Assembly (NCBI GenBank): GCA_945878975.1
Contig: CAMCUM010000003.1
Location: 30,582 to 94,581 of the forward strand
Source: Legionella genomosp. 1
GTDB taxonomy: Bacteria; Pseudomonadota; Gammaproteobacteria; Legionellales; Legionellaceae
Direction of reading: 5' to 3'
DNA length: 64,000 bases
Below, one piece after another: positions 1 to 8,518 of this stretch. Made by a program: the position numbers and the translations under genes. Each line of letters starts with the position of its first letter. Positions within the stretch are counted from its first letter, which is position 1. The notes under the pieces were generated by a model, which made no database searches, was not told the origin of the DNA, and saw nothing but the letters and a program-made list of their open reading frames with translations.

Positions 1-831
1 TATCAAGCCGATTTTTTGCATCCCCACGCTTTGGATCATGTCCTCGAAAACGATGATATTGTCATTAACTTAGCCTATCTGAAAGAGGCTAGTGATATGG
101 AGCATATTCGTATGATCAACAATATTATTGGCTCTTGTCTTCAAAAGGATGTGAGCCGGTTGATCCATTGTTCCACGGCGGTTGTGGTGGGGGCTAGCAA
201 AGACGCTTATGTTAATGAAGAAACAAGATGCCTTCCTGTAACTCAGTATGAGAAAAGCAAATATTATTTGGAGCGCTGTGTGCTTGAAGCAGGAGCGAGT
301 GGCCTTGATGTGGCTATTTTGAGGCCAACAGCGATAGTTGGGCCAAATGGACAGAACCTGGTTAAATTGGCTGATTCTTTAATAAACGGCAATCGAGTTG
401 TTAATTATTTTCGTGCTTGTCTCTTTGGCCGACGCAACATGCATTTGGTTCCCGTACGGAATGTCGTCGCAGCAATGTTGTATTTGGCGTCTGAAGAAGA
501 CTTGCTGAATGGTAATATTTATATTATTTCATCAGAGGATTCGGTAAATAACTTTATCAGTGTAGAATCTATTTTATTAAAATCGTTGGGTTTATGCCCA
601 CGAAAAGTGCCGATCTTACCTATTCCATTTCTATTTTTATCAATGTTTCTTAAGCTTAAAGGTAGCTCCGAGTCAAATGTAGGAAAAGTATACGATTCTA
701 GTAAATTGTTGGCTACTAATTTTACTCCAGTTGATTCAATAACTGACGCTGTTAGTGAATTTGGTAAAAATTTTTTGAAAAAAAATGCTACTAAGGTTAC
801 GTATTATGACAATAAACAAATTTCTATTTAA
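1..831 (+). CDS. NAD-dependent epimerase/dehydratase (5' end outside window)
   Basis: Extended short-chain dehydrogenase/reductase that probably modifies a nucleotide-activated sugar in the polysaccharide locus. The frame is open from base 1, so the N-terminal Rossmann glycine motif lies upstream of the window. The visible part has the catalytic Tyr-x-x-x-Lys (YEKSK) and a following RPTAIVGP segment typical of sugar epimerases and dehydratases. The first possible in-window start is only a TTG at 16, which is not likely to be real. Its 3' end overlaps the start region of the next gene, which suggests one transcript. The sugar substrate cannot be told from sequence. Confidence 0.8.
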   Translation, partial: YQADFLHPHALDHVLENDDIVINLAYLKEASDMEHIRMINNIIGSCLQKDVSRLIHCSTAVVVGASKDAYVNEETRCLPVTQYEKSKYYLERCVLEAGASGLDVAILRPTAIVGPNGQNLVKLADSLINGNRVVNYFRACLFGRRNMHLVPVRNVVAAMLYLASEEDLLNGNIYIISSEDSVNNFISVESILLKSLGLCPRKVPILPIPFLFLSMFLKLKGSSESNVGKVYDSSKLLATNFTPVDSITDAVSEFGKNFLKKNATKVTYYDNKQISI

Positions 832-1888
832 TTTTTCAGCCTCGTATTCAGGTGGTGGTTTTAAACGACTGCATGCTTTTGCAAAATGGTTTAATCAAAA
901 CGGTGGAGCATATTTTATTATCCATCCTCGTTGCAATGATTTGAAAAATGAATTTCAAAATAATCATTTCATTATTGCAAACCAGTCAAGATTGCATCGC
1001 TTCTGTAATGATTGTGACTACTTGGATGATATTCAAAAAGAGATAGGGACGCCTGATGTTTATTATTCATATGGGATTCCAGTTTACTTTAAATTTGGAC
1101 GAGTGAATTGGTTTCATTTAAGTAATGTGTTGCCTTTGGGTTTTAACGGTGTTCCGCAATCTTGGTACGACAGGTTGAGATTGAGTTTTTTGGGAAGACG
1201 AATAACACGTAATTATAAAAATGTAGAGGTTATTTCAGCGGAGTCAAATTTTTCGTTAACGAAGATCAGTCCTAAACATGCGTCCAAGAATTTTTTATCT
1301 GTCAATGGGGGAGATGACGAGATATTATTTTATCAATCAAGACAAGTACAAGAGAAGGATAACATTGCAACAATGGTGGGGACTTATCTTTATAAAGCTG
1401 TTGAGGACTCTTATTTTGTGTTCAAAATGCTGCAAGAAAACAATCCAACTTTAAAATTGATCATTATTGGTGATATAAGCAACATTCCAGATCATATTCA
1501 ATCTCAACATGATGTGATTATGACAGGTTTATTACAGAGAGAGGCTGTGATTGAGCGATTGAAAAAAACTGAATATTATATTTCAACGACGCACATTGAA
1601 AACTCATATAATGCAGCCTCTGAGGGTGTGTTTTTTGCCAACGAGTCGGTTATTTCTGATATTGGACCGCATAGAGAGCTTTTAGAGGGCATGTGTTTTG
1701 ACAAAATAACGGTTCCTAAGGTAACGAGGTCGATGTTGCGTGTAAAGAGAGAAGATCTTTTTATTTCGAATTTAAAGAGTTGGGATACTATTGTTATAGA
1801 CATGATGAGTCATGCCTCGCTTCTTTTATCCAATGAAAAAGATACCAAAAAGAACCCATGCAGCGTTCATACGGCTGATGTGTTGTAA
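806..1888 (+). CDS. Glycosyltransferase, GT1/GT4-like (GT-B)
   Basis: Predicted sugar transferase of about 360 residues for polysaccharide assembly at the inner membrane. It shows the GT-B layout: an N-terminal half starting with a hydrophobic strand and a GGG-containing loop, and a C-terminal half with a strand-turn LIIIGD and a late EG-containing donor-binding region (AASEGVFFA). ATG 806 is preferred over ATG 785 because an AAGG Shine-Dalgarno sits 9 bases before it. The gene overlaps the 3' end of the epimerase gene. Similarity is weak and neither donor nor acceptor can be predicted. Confidence 0.6.
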   Translation: MTINKFLFNFSASYSGGGFKRLHAFAKWFNQNGGAYFIIHPRCNDLKNEFQNNHFIIANQSRLHRFCNDCDYLDDIQKEIGTPDVYYSYGIPVYFKFGRVNWFHLSNVLPLGFNGVPQSWYDRLRLSFLGRRITRNYKNVEVISAESNFSLTKISPKHASKNFLSVNGGDDEILFYQSRQVQEKDNIATMVGTYLYKAVEDSYFVFKMLQENNPTLKLIIIGDISNIPDHIQSQHDVIMTGLLQREAVIERLKKTEYYISTTHIENSYNAASEGVFFANESVISDIGPHRELLEGMCFDKITVPKVTRSMLRVKREDLFISNLKSWDTIVIDMMSHASLLLSNEKDTKKNPCSVHTADVL

Positions 1889-1899
1889 AAAATGATGCG

Positions 1900-1970
1900 T
1901 CCAGAAGTCCTACGTTCCCGGGATAAGCCGCCGAACGTAGGCACCTGAGTTGTCATCGTATAGGAGCGTT
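1900..1970. repeat. Palindromic dispersed repeat, family A (copy 1)
   Basis: A 9-base inverted repeat (CCTACGTTC at 1909, GAACGTAGG at 1933) is followed by CACCTGAGTTGTCA. Closely related inverted arms occur at 19040-19117, and one arm occurs at 27390-27440. It lies between two same-strand genes and ends just before the ribosome binding site of the next gene. Confidence 0.65.
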
Positions 1971-1975
1971 TTGTA

Positions 1976-2860
1976 ATGAGAGTATTGGTGCTTGGAGCGA
2001 CAGGCTTACTTGGCAATGCAATGTATCGGATTTTGTCCCAAGATCGCAGCTTGCATGTTTTTGGTACAATTCGAGACGTTGAAGCTCGGCAATTTTTTCT
2101 TCCGGAGCTACGTGAACATCTTGTTATGGTCGATGATCTTGGTGAGCAAGAGCAGCTAACGGTTCTTTTTGATTCGTTACAACCGCAAGTCGTTGTGAAT
2201 TGTATCGCCTTATCTAAGATAGCTTCACAGGATCCGATGAATGTGTTCGCAATGTTTTCTCTGTTGCCGCGTAGATTAGCTTATTTGTGTCGTTCTCGTG
2301 GCGTGCGTCTTATACAGATTAGTACAGATTGTGTATTTGAAGGCACGCGAGGGGGATATACTGAAGAAGATATCCCTAATACGAAAGATCTTTATGGGAT
2401 TGCAAAATTGCTTGGTGAAATAGATGAACCGGGTGCTATTACAATACGCACCTCCATCATTGGGCATGAGATTATTCCTCGTAAAGGGCTGTTGGAATGG
2501 TTTTTGGCACAAAACGAAGAATGCAAAGGTTTTCCACACGCGATTTTTTCCGGGTTTCCAAGCATCGTGCTTGCGAGAGTTATCCGTGATGAGATCTTGC
2601 CTCGGCCTCAATTGCATGGTATTTATCATCTCGCTTCAAGTCCCATTTCTAAATTTGATCTCTTGAAGCTAGTAGCACAAAAATATGGTAGAACCACCCG
2701 AATTATCCCCGACAATGGCGTTGTTATTAACCGCTCCTTGTCAGCTGATAGATTTGCAGGCATAACGGGGTATCTACCGTCAGAGTGGCCTGTACTGATT
2801 GATGAGATGTATTCTGAAAAATTTGGTATAAAGGAGATCGAATGTTTACGGACAAAGTGA
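1976..2860 (+). CDS. NDP-4-keto-6-deoxy-sugar reductase, RmlD/FnlB-like
   Basis: SDR-family reductase of 294 residues resembling dTDP-4-dehydrorhamnose reductase (RmlD) and the reductase domain of FnlB/WbjC. It has an N-terminal GATGLLG nucleotide motif (residues 7-13), a STDCVFEG strand as in RmlD, and a Tyr-x-x-x-Lys (YGIAK). It lacks the C-terminal cupin domain of full-length FnlB and is thus nearer the shorter WbvR/QnlB type. Downstream FnlA- and FnlC-like genes suggest it reduces the 4-keto intermediate on the way to a UDP-6-deoxy-L-HexNAc such as L-FucNAc or L-QuiNAc. The RBS is AGGAG at 1962. It overlaps the next gene by 19 bases. Confidence 0.8.
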   Translation: MRVLVLGATGLLGNAMYRILSQDRSLHVFGTIRDVEARQFFLPELREHLVMVDDLGEQEQLTVLFDSLQPQVVVNCIALSKIASQDPMNVFAMFSLLPRRLAYLCRSRGVRLIQISTDCVFEGTRGGYTEEDIPNTKDLYGIAKLLGEIDEPGAITIRTSIIGHEIIPRKGLLEWFLAQNEECKGFPHAIFSGFPSIVLARVIRDEILPRPQLHGIYHLASSPISKFDLLKLVAQKYGRTTRIIPDNGVVINRSLSADRFAGITGYLPSEWPVLIDEMYSEKFGIKEIECLRTK

Positions 2861-3927
2861 TTGCAATTACGGGTGGAACAGGCTCATTTGGTTGTCATGT
2901 TACCAAACTTTTTCTTAAACAAAACATACGTGAAATTCGTATTTTCAGTCGTGATGAAAAGAAGCAGGAAGAAATGCGAGTAGCGTTGAACGACAATCGT
3001 CTAAAGTTTTTTATAGGCGATGTGCGTGATTATGATAGTGTTTACCAGGCATTTCGCGGGGCTCATTATGTGTATCATGCAGCGGCGTTGAAGCAAGTTC
3101 CTTCTTGTGAGTTTTATCCTTTGGAAGCGGTGCGAACAAATGTTTTAGGTGCTGAGAATGTGATGAATGCAGCGCTGGCAAACAAGGTGGAGCGAGTTGT
3201 TGTTTTAAGTACTGATAAGGCAGTGTACCCGATTAATGCGATGGGACAAACCAAGGCACTCATGGAAAAAGTGATGGTCGCCAAATCGAGAATGCTTAAG
3301 GATAATGACACAATGCTATGCGCCACACGTTATGGTAATGTGATGGCTTCAAGAGGCTCGGTTATTCCGTTATTCGTATCACAGATTAAGAGCGGGTTGC
3401 CTATTACAGTTACCGATCCGGTAATGACTCGTTTTTTAATGTCACTTGATGACTCTATTGATCTCGTTTTACATGCTTTTAAACACGGTGTACAGGGGGA
3501 TATTTTTGTTCAAAAGACACCTGCCTCTACAATTGGTGATTTGGTACAAGCCCTGAAGGAAATTTTTAATGCTGATAACGAAGTACGCATCATTGGTACG
3601 CGTCATGGAGAGAAACTTTATGAGTCGTTGATTTCACGAGAAGAAATGGCAAAAGTGGTCGATATGGAACGTTACTACCGAATCCCTGCCGATAATCGTG
3701 ATTTGAATTATTCCATGTACCTCACTGATGGTAAAGAGCAGATTTCAGCTTTGGAAGATTATACATCGCATAAAACAGAACGCCTTTCTATCCCTCAGTT
3801 GAAAAACTTACTGCTCAATCTTGATTATATTCAGCAAGAACTTGATGCTTCAAATTCACTTACGCTTCGTGCTGTGGAAAGTAGAAAGTCGAAACGCGTA
3901 GCACCTAAGGAGGCTTATCATGAGTGA
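2842..3927 (+). CDS. UDP-GlcNAc 4,6-dehydratase/5-epimerase, FnlA/WbjB/CapE family
   Basis: First committed enzyme for a UDP-2-acetamido-2,6-dideoxy-L-hexose, converting UDP-GlcNAc to a 4-keto-6-deoxy L-sugar nucleotide. The Rossmann motif TGGTGSFG (residues 10-17), the STDKA strand (123-127), and Met134-x-x-x-Lys138 in place of the usual Tyr-x-x-x-Lys are the hallmark of the soluble FlaA1/CapE/WbjB group. At 361 residues it has the size of that group and no membrane domain. A strong AAGGAG lies at about 2831. It overlaps both neighbours, so it is translated as part of a tightly packed operon. Confidence 0.88.
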   Translation: MFTDKVIAITGGTGSFGCHVTKLFLKQNIREIRIFSRDEKKQEEMRVALNDNRLKFFIGDVRDYDSVYQAFRGAHYVYHAAALKQVPSCEFYPLEAVRTNVLGAENVMNAALANKVERVVVLSTDKAVYPINAMGQTKALMEKVMVAKSRMLKDNDTMLCATRYGNVMASRGSVIPLFVSQIKSGLPITVTDPVMTRFLMSLDDSIDLVLHAFKHGVQGDIFVQKTPASTIGDLVQALKEIFNADNEVRIIGTRHGEKLYESLISREEMAKVVDMERYYRIPADNRDLNYSMYLTDGKEQISALEDYTSHKTERLSIPQLKNLLLNLDYIQQELDASNSLTLRAVESRKSKRVAPKEAYHE

Positions 3928-5227
3928 TCAAGATAATGTCATGCATAGTTGTTCTTTCTGCGACAGTCAACGAATGAACAAAGTAATAGATTTTGGGGAC
4001 GTGGCTCTGGCGGGTGGTTTTTTGAAGTCGGAGCAGTTTCACCAAGAGCAGAAGTTCTCTTTACGCCTGTTTTATTGTCGCGACTGTTATGCGCTTCAAG
4101 TGGTTGATAAGGTTTCAGCAGATATCCTATTTAAAGATTATTTCTATTTTTCCTCTGCAATTAATACATTGAGCGATCATTTTCGAGGTTATGCGGAGGA
4201 GGTTACATCACGATTTTTGAGTCCGCAAACTGCTACAGTTCTTGAGTTCGGTTGTAATGATGGTGTGTTATTGCGGCCTTTGGCGGATCAGGGTATCCAT
4301 ACAGTGATTGGTGTTGATCCGGCTAAAAACGTTGTTGCTAGCATCGATGATGCACGTGTAACGCTGATCAACGATTTTTTTACCGAGGAAGTAGCTGAAC
4401 AGGTCATCGCTCAATACGGTAAGGTCGATATGATCATGGCTAATAATGTCTATGCTCATATTCCTGATATTCAGGGCACAACGCGAGCCGTGGCTAAAGC
4501 ACTTAATGATAATGGTGTGTTTGTTTTCGAAGTTCATTATCTTGATAAAGTGATTACTGACATGCAGTACGATATGATTTATCACGAGCATTTGTACTAC
4601 TATTCTCTGCTTTCGGCGATGAAACACTTTGAGCGTTACGATATGATGGTTTTTGATGTAAAGGCTATCCCTATTCATGCGGGTTCCATGCGTTTTTATG
4701 TGTGTAAGAACGGTAGTAGCCATAGTTTATCCGTGTCGCAAAACGTGAAGGCATTAGAAGCAGATGAGCGTCGCAAGGGTTTTGATAACTATCAGACATT
4801 CCTGCGGTTTCATGCGGATGTTATGTCGCGCAGGTCAGAGTTGATGGCAACCCTTGAGCGGTTAAAAAAAGCGGGCTATAGTATTGCGGGATATGGTGCG
4901 TCCGGTCGAGCAAATACCATCATTCAATATTGCGGTATTAATCATGAGCACTTGGACTATATAGTTGATGATGCCCCTGCTAAGGCAGGGTACTATACCC
5001 CAGGATCACATTTCAAAATATTTCCCAGCACAAAACTTACGGAGGCGGGTGCGCCAGATTATATCCTTGTTTTTGCATGGAGTTTCGTTGCAGAAATTAA
5101 GAAACGAAATGCGAAGTACCTGGAAAACGGTGGGCAAATGATATTGCCTCTGCCCCATGTGACAATTTTTCCTGAGAATCGAACCATTCAAAAAACCGTT
5201 AATATGCAAACTGGAGCACTTACATGA
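3920..5227 (+). CDS. Sugar C-methyltransferase (TylCIII/NovU type)
   Basis: SAM-dependent C-methyltransferase acting on keto-sugar nucleotides. It has the three-part layout of the family: an N-terminal zinc-binding segment with paired cysteines (CSFC near residue 11, CRDC near 54), a class I Rossmann methyltransferase core with motif EFGCNDG, and a C-terminal domain with a second Rossmann-like segment (GYGASGRAN). Length (435 residues) is near that of family members of about 410. It overlaps the dehydratase gene by 8 bases and the 2-epimerase gene by 4. Its place between FnlA- and FnlC-like genes suggests the sugar made here carries a branched methyl group. Related enzymes make virenose-like sugars in Coxiella. 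Substrate assignment is inference. Confidence 0.85.
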   Translation: MSDQDNVMHSCSFCDSQRMNKVIDFGDVALAGGFLKSEQFHQEQKFSLRLFYCRDCYALQVVDKVSADILFKDYFYFSSAINTLSDHFRGYAEEVTSRFLSPQTATVLEFGCNDGVLLRPLADQGIHTVIGVDPAKNVVASIDDARVTLINDFFTEEVAEQVIAQYGKVDMIMANNVYAHIPDIQGTTRAVAKALNDNGVFVFEVHYLDKVITDMQYDMIYHEHLYYYSLLSAMKHFERYDMMVFDVKAIPIHAGSMRFYVCKNGSSHSLSVSQNVKALEADERRKGFDNYQTFLRFHADVMSRRSELMATLERLKKAGYSIAGYGASGRANTIIQYCGINHEHLDYIVDDAPAKAGYYTPGSHFKIFPSTKLTEAGAPDYILVFAWSFVAEIKKRNAKYLENGGQMILPLPHVTIFPENRTIQKTVNMQTGALT

Positions 5228-6306
5228 AAGTTATGTCGATTTTCGGCACACGCCCAGAAATGATCAAAATGTGGGCTACGCTTAAAAAGTTGGATGAATT
5301 GAATTTTGAACATACAATGGTTCATACTGGTCAAAATTTTACCCCTGAATTGCGCGAGTTTTTTTTTAACGACTTACAAATGCGTCAACCAGATTATGAA
5401 TTAAATATTGATACATCTGGTTATGGAAAAGAAGTGGCTGATGTCATCTTGAAATCAGAAGAATTGATGGAGAAGATAAAACCTGACGCATTGTTGATTC
5501 TTGGTGATACCTATAGTGGTTTATCCGTCCTGCCAGCTGCGCATCGCGGTATTAAGATTTTCCATATGGAAGCTGGATTGCGTGCCTGGGATCGCCGCAT
5601 GCCGGAACAACGTAATCGTATACTGATCGATCATATCAGCAATATACTGCTTCCTTATAATCAATATCATCGTGAGAATCTGCTGCGTGAAGGTATCCAC
5701 CCATCTAAGATTATTGTGACGGGTAATACCACCTTCGAAACCATGCGGGCATTCGCGCCTCAAATTGAATCCAGTGATATCTTGAATAGGTTAAATCTTG
5801 TATCTAAAAAATATATTCTGGTTACGGCACATCGTAGTGAGAATGTCGATAACCCAGAAAGCCTTGGTATTATTTTTAATGCCTTATCAGCACTTGCACA
5901 GCGATTCCCGCATGAGATCATTTTCCCGATGCATCCACGTACTAGAAGCAAGTTAAATGATATTGTTATTCCTGAACGAGTACGACTGATGGCACCACTA
6001 GGCTTTTACGATTTTAATCACCTATTGAAAGAAGCATTTTGTGTTCTCTCGGACTCTGGAACTGCTGCAGAAGAGGGGTTGTATTACAAAGTACCTAACG
6101 TCAGTCTCAGAATGGCTACAGAGCGTATGGAAACAGTCGAAAGTGGTGCGACCATTGTTTCTGGTATGACAACACATAATATTGTTGAGTCAGTTGTGAC
6201 CGCAGTGAGCCAACCATGGACTGCACGTTATGATTTTGCTGATGATTTTTCTCCGTCTTCGGTCGTCGTAAATACGATTCGCTCGCAGCTTACTAACTTT
6301 TTTTAA
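5224..6306 (+). CDS. UDP-N-acetylglucosamine 2-epimerase family (WecB/FnlC)
   Basis: Non-hydrolysing UDP-HexNAc 2-epimerase with GT-B fold, 360 residues. Visible family motifs are FGTRPE at residues 7-12, HTGQN at 35-39, GDT and HMEAGLR in the first half, TAHRSENV in the middle and SDSGTAAEEG near residue 280. In this context it most likely does the FnlC/WbjD step, C-2 epimerisation of a 6-deoxy-L-talose intermediate, rather than making UDP-ManNAc. The start overlaps the upstream stop as ATGA, which implies translational coupling. Confidence 0.87.
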   Translation: MKVMSIFGTRPEMIKMWATLKKLDELNFEHTMVHTGQNFTPELREFFFNDLQMRQPDYELNIDTSGYGKEVADVILKSEELMEKIKPDALLILGDTYSGLSVLPAAHRGIKIFHMEAGLRAWDRRMPEQRNRILIDHISNILLPYNQYHRENLLREGIHPSKIIVTGNTTFETMRAFAPQIESSDILNRLNLVSKKYILVTAHRSENVDNPESLGIIFNALSALAQRFPHEIIFPMHPRTRSKLNDIVIPERVRLMAPLGFYDFNHLLKEAFCVLSDSGTAAEEGLYYKVPNVSLRMATERMETVESGATIVSGMTTHNIVESVVTAVSQPWTARYDFADDFSPSSVVVNTIRSQLTNFF

Positions 6307-6321
6307 AGGGTTATGACCATT

Positions 6322-7545
6322 ATGAAAACCCCTGTTCTGGAGAAAAAAAGCGGGTTGCGTGTGGCTTTGATTTCAACTGATTACCCACCCATGTGTACTT
6401 CGGCCGCTGTTCAGATGCGTGATTTGGCAAAAGAAATGTTGTGCCAAGGTCACGAGCCTATTGTCATTATCCCCACTGTTCATTTACCGGCAGTGTGGCA
6501 TACCGAGATTGTGGATGGTGTGACCATTTTGCGTTTGGCGGCGCCACGTAGCAGGGATCTTGGTTATATTCGTCGTACATTGTCTGAATTGTTACTCCCT
6601 TTTCTTACGCTGGCCCGATTGCGCAAAAGTCCCTTCGGGAAAGTGCGGTGGGATTTAATCGCCTGGTATTCGCCAACGATTTTTTTCGGCCCATTGGTTT
6701 GGTTTATGAAGCGTTCAAGTGGTGCTCGTACTTATCTTATTCTACGTGATATATTTCCAGAATGGGCACTGGATCTGGGACTCATTCGCAAGGGCATCGC
6801 TTATTCTTTTTTTAAAGGGATTGCCAATATTCAATATGCGGTGGCCGATACCATTGGTGTTCAGACCCAGTCAAATCTTTCTTATCTCACGCGTTGGGCC
6901 AATCGCTCGGGAAAATGTCTTGAGGTTCTACACAATTGGCAAGCACCTGCCGTAAATATAGGCTCAACTATTGATATCACGAAAACGTCGCTTGCAGGCC
7001 GAAAAATTGCCGTTTACATTGGTAACATGGGTGTTGCGCAAGGAATGGATATTCTTATCAATGTTGCTCGAGGCCTTGCTCATCGTGATGATTTGGGTTT
7101 TTTGTTTGTCGGACGTGGGTCCGAAGTCTTAAGACTTAAGGCGCTCGTTACTTCATGTGGTTTAAATAATACTTTATTTTTTGAGGAAGTCGACTCGACT
7201 GAAATGCCTGGTCTGCTCGCGCAATGCATCGTTGGTTTGATAGCGTTAGACAGACGACACAGGACCCACAATATACCAGGAAAATTTTTGACTTATCTTC
7301 ATGCTGGTTTGCCAATACTGGCATGTGTTAATCCTGGAACTGATCTCGCTCAGCTCATTAATGCGCAAGGGGTAGGTCGTGTTTACGAAGACGAGTCGGC
7401 TGATGATATGAGCCAATTGTTGGAGGAAATGGTCGATAATACAGAAGCATTATCTATGATGTCTGTACGAGGACGTTCGCTTGCTGCGAGCATGTTTTCA
7501 CCTAAGGAAGTGGTAGAACAGATAGTTAAAATGGAGATGTTATAA
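6322..7545 (+). CDS. Glycosyltransferase GT4, WbuB-like (putative L-FucNAc transferase)
   Basis: GT-B transferase of about 407 residues resembling WbuB, the L-FucNAc transferase that follows fnlABC in several enterobacterial O-antigen loci. Features include an N-terminal LISTDYPP strand, a central LRDIFPEWALDLG segment, and a C-terminal donor site with HNIPGKFLTYLHAGLP. Gene order (reductase, dehydratase, 2-epimerase, WbuB-like) supports transfer of the sugar made by the upstream genes. ATG 6322 has AAAGGG 11 bases upstream; ATG 6313 is only 2 bases from it. It closes the first co-directional block. Confidence 0.8.
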   Translation: MKTPVLEKKSGLRVALISTDYPPMCTSAAVQMRDLAKEMLCQGHEPIVIIPTVHLPAVWHTEIVDGVTILRLAAPRSRDLGYIRRTLSELLLPFLTLARLRKSPFGKVRWDLIAWYSPTIFFGPLVWFMKRSSGARTYLILRDIFPEWALDLGLIRKGIAYSFFKGIANIQYAVADTIGVQTQSNLSYLTRWANRSGKCLEVLHNWQAPAVNIGSTIDITKTSLAGRKIAVYIGNMGVAQGMDILINVARGLAHRDDLGFLFVGRGSEVLRLKALVTSCGLNNTLFFEEVDSTEMPGLLAQCIVGLIALDRRHRTHNIPGKFLTYLHAGLPILACVNPGTDLAQLINAQGVGRVYEDESADDMSQLLEEMVDNTEALSMMSVRGRSLAASMFSPKEVVEQIVKMEML

Positions 7546-7578
7546 CCATTTGACTTTTTTCGTAACGGCTCATATATT

Positions 7579-7662
7579 CGTCATTCCGATCATAGGGAGG
7601 GATCTCTGGAATATGGCACGGTGCTATCATTGTGGAGAGCACTCGCTATGATCGAGATGACG
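7579..7662. repeat. Palindromic repeat, family B (copy 1)
   Basis: Imperfect inverted repeat with CGTCATTCCGATCATAG at the left and CTATGATCGAGATGACG at the right. It matches the perfect palindrome at 17780-17873 in both arm sequence and length. It lies between convergent genes, where the folded RNA could also act as a terminator. Confidence 0.8.
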
Positions 7663-7686
7663 TACGTGTCGTTATATTTTTCAAAA

Positions 7687-8508
7687 TTAATCAGCTTTTG
7701 ATGTATTGACAAGTTTTTTTCCTCTACCTATTTTTAAAGTTTTTGATAAGCCATTTCTCAATGCATTATCAATCGTACCTAGCGCACGTTTGATTTTTTC
7801 TTCGGGACGACCTGAAAAGGATGTCACATGAAAGTATTTGCTTAAATCAGGAGATATCTCAGAAAAATAATAATTAGATACGCAACATCTAGGGCCGTTA
7901 ACGAGCACAGGGCTAACTGAGTGCCACGATGTTTTATTTGTGTTCATAACTACCAGGCGATTAAAAGTCGAAACAATGGTTTTAGGCTTTTCTCTAGCAT
8001 CATCCCACAACTCAAAATTACCACCATTTTCAATCGTCCAATTTGGTGCAACGTAATAGAGTAAATTTAAACGTCGAAAACTTTTTCTTTCGGCATCATG
8101 ACTATTATCAATATGAGGATTTAAGAAATCACCTTTAAACATCATAGATAGTCCTCCAGCATATAGCATAGGATCAGGTGTGATTTCTTCAAAACCAACC
8201 AGGTCGGATATTTTTTTGACAATTTTTTTATCCTGAAAAGCGTAAGTGATCGCAGCAATAATAGGGTCGTAGTTATCAAGATGAGCAGATGTTCTTTTTT
8301 TCTCTCTAAAGGATTGTTGATTAAAAAACCCTTCCCCATTTTTTGGAAAAGCCTCATAAATTTTTTGACAAATGGAGCTAGGAAGAACATTGTCAATCAC
8401 AAAATGTTTTGTTTTTGTTCCAATAGGATTATTCCATTGTTCAATAATAGATGTCTTGCATTCTTCAATTTTGGCATCAATTAATAAAACTAAATCTTTT
8501 TTATTCAT
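7687..8508 (-). CDS. 2-oxoglutarate/Fe(II)-dependent oxygenase
   Basis: Cupin-fold dioxygenase of 273 residues. The iron-binding triad is visible as HID (PHIDNS, with Asp) and a distal His (SWHSVSP), and a GPR segment about 10 residues later can supply the Arg that binds 2-oxoglutarate. The substrate is unknown; its position suggests hydroxylation of a sugar or of a locus product. The ATG at 8508 is chosen because GAGGAG lies 6 bases upstream, inside the gap after the preceding epimerase-like gene. Longer starts would overlap that gene. The C-terminal 50 residues are basic and not conserved-looking. Confidence 0.75.
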   Translation of the reverse strand: MNKKDLVLLIDAKIEECKTSIIEQWNNPIGTKTKHFVIDNVLPSSICQKIYEAFPKNGEGFFNQQSFREKKRTSAHLDNYDPIIAAITYAFQDKKIVKKISDLVGFEEITPDPMLYAGGLSMMFKGDFLNPHIDNSHDAERKSFRRLNLLYYVAPNWTIENGGNFELWDDAREKPKTIVSTFNRLVVMNTNKTSWHSVSPVLVNGPRCCVSNYYFSEISPDLSKYFHVTSFSGRPEEKIKRALGTIDNALRNGLSKTLKIGRGKKLVNTSKAD

Positions 8509-8518
8509 CATATGCTCC

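Noticed and set aside
4268..4723. 151-codon minus-strand frame inside the C-methyltransferase gene
   Set aside because: Shadow of a well-supported gene on the other strand.
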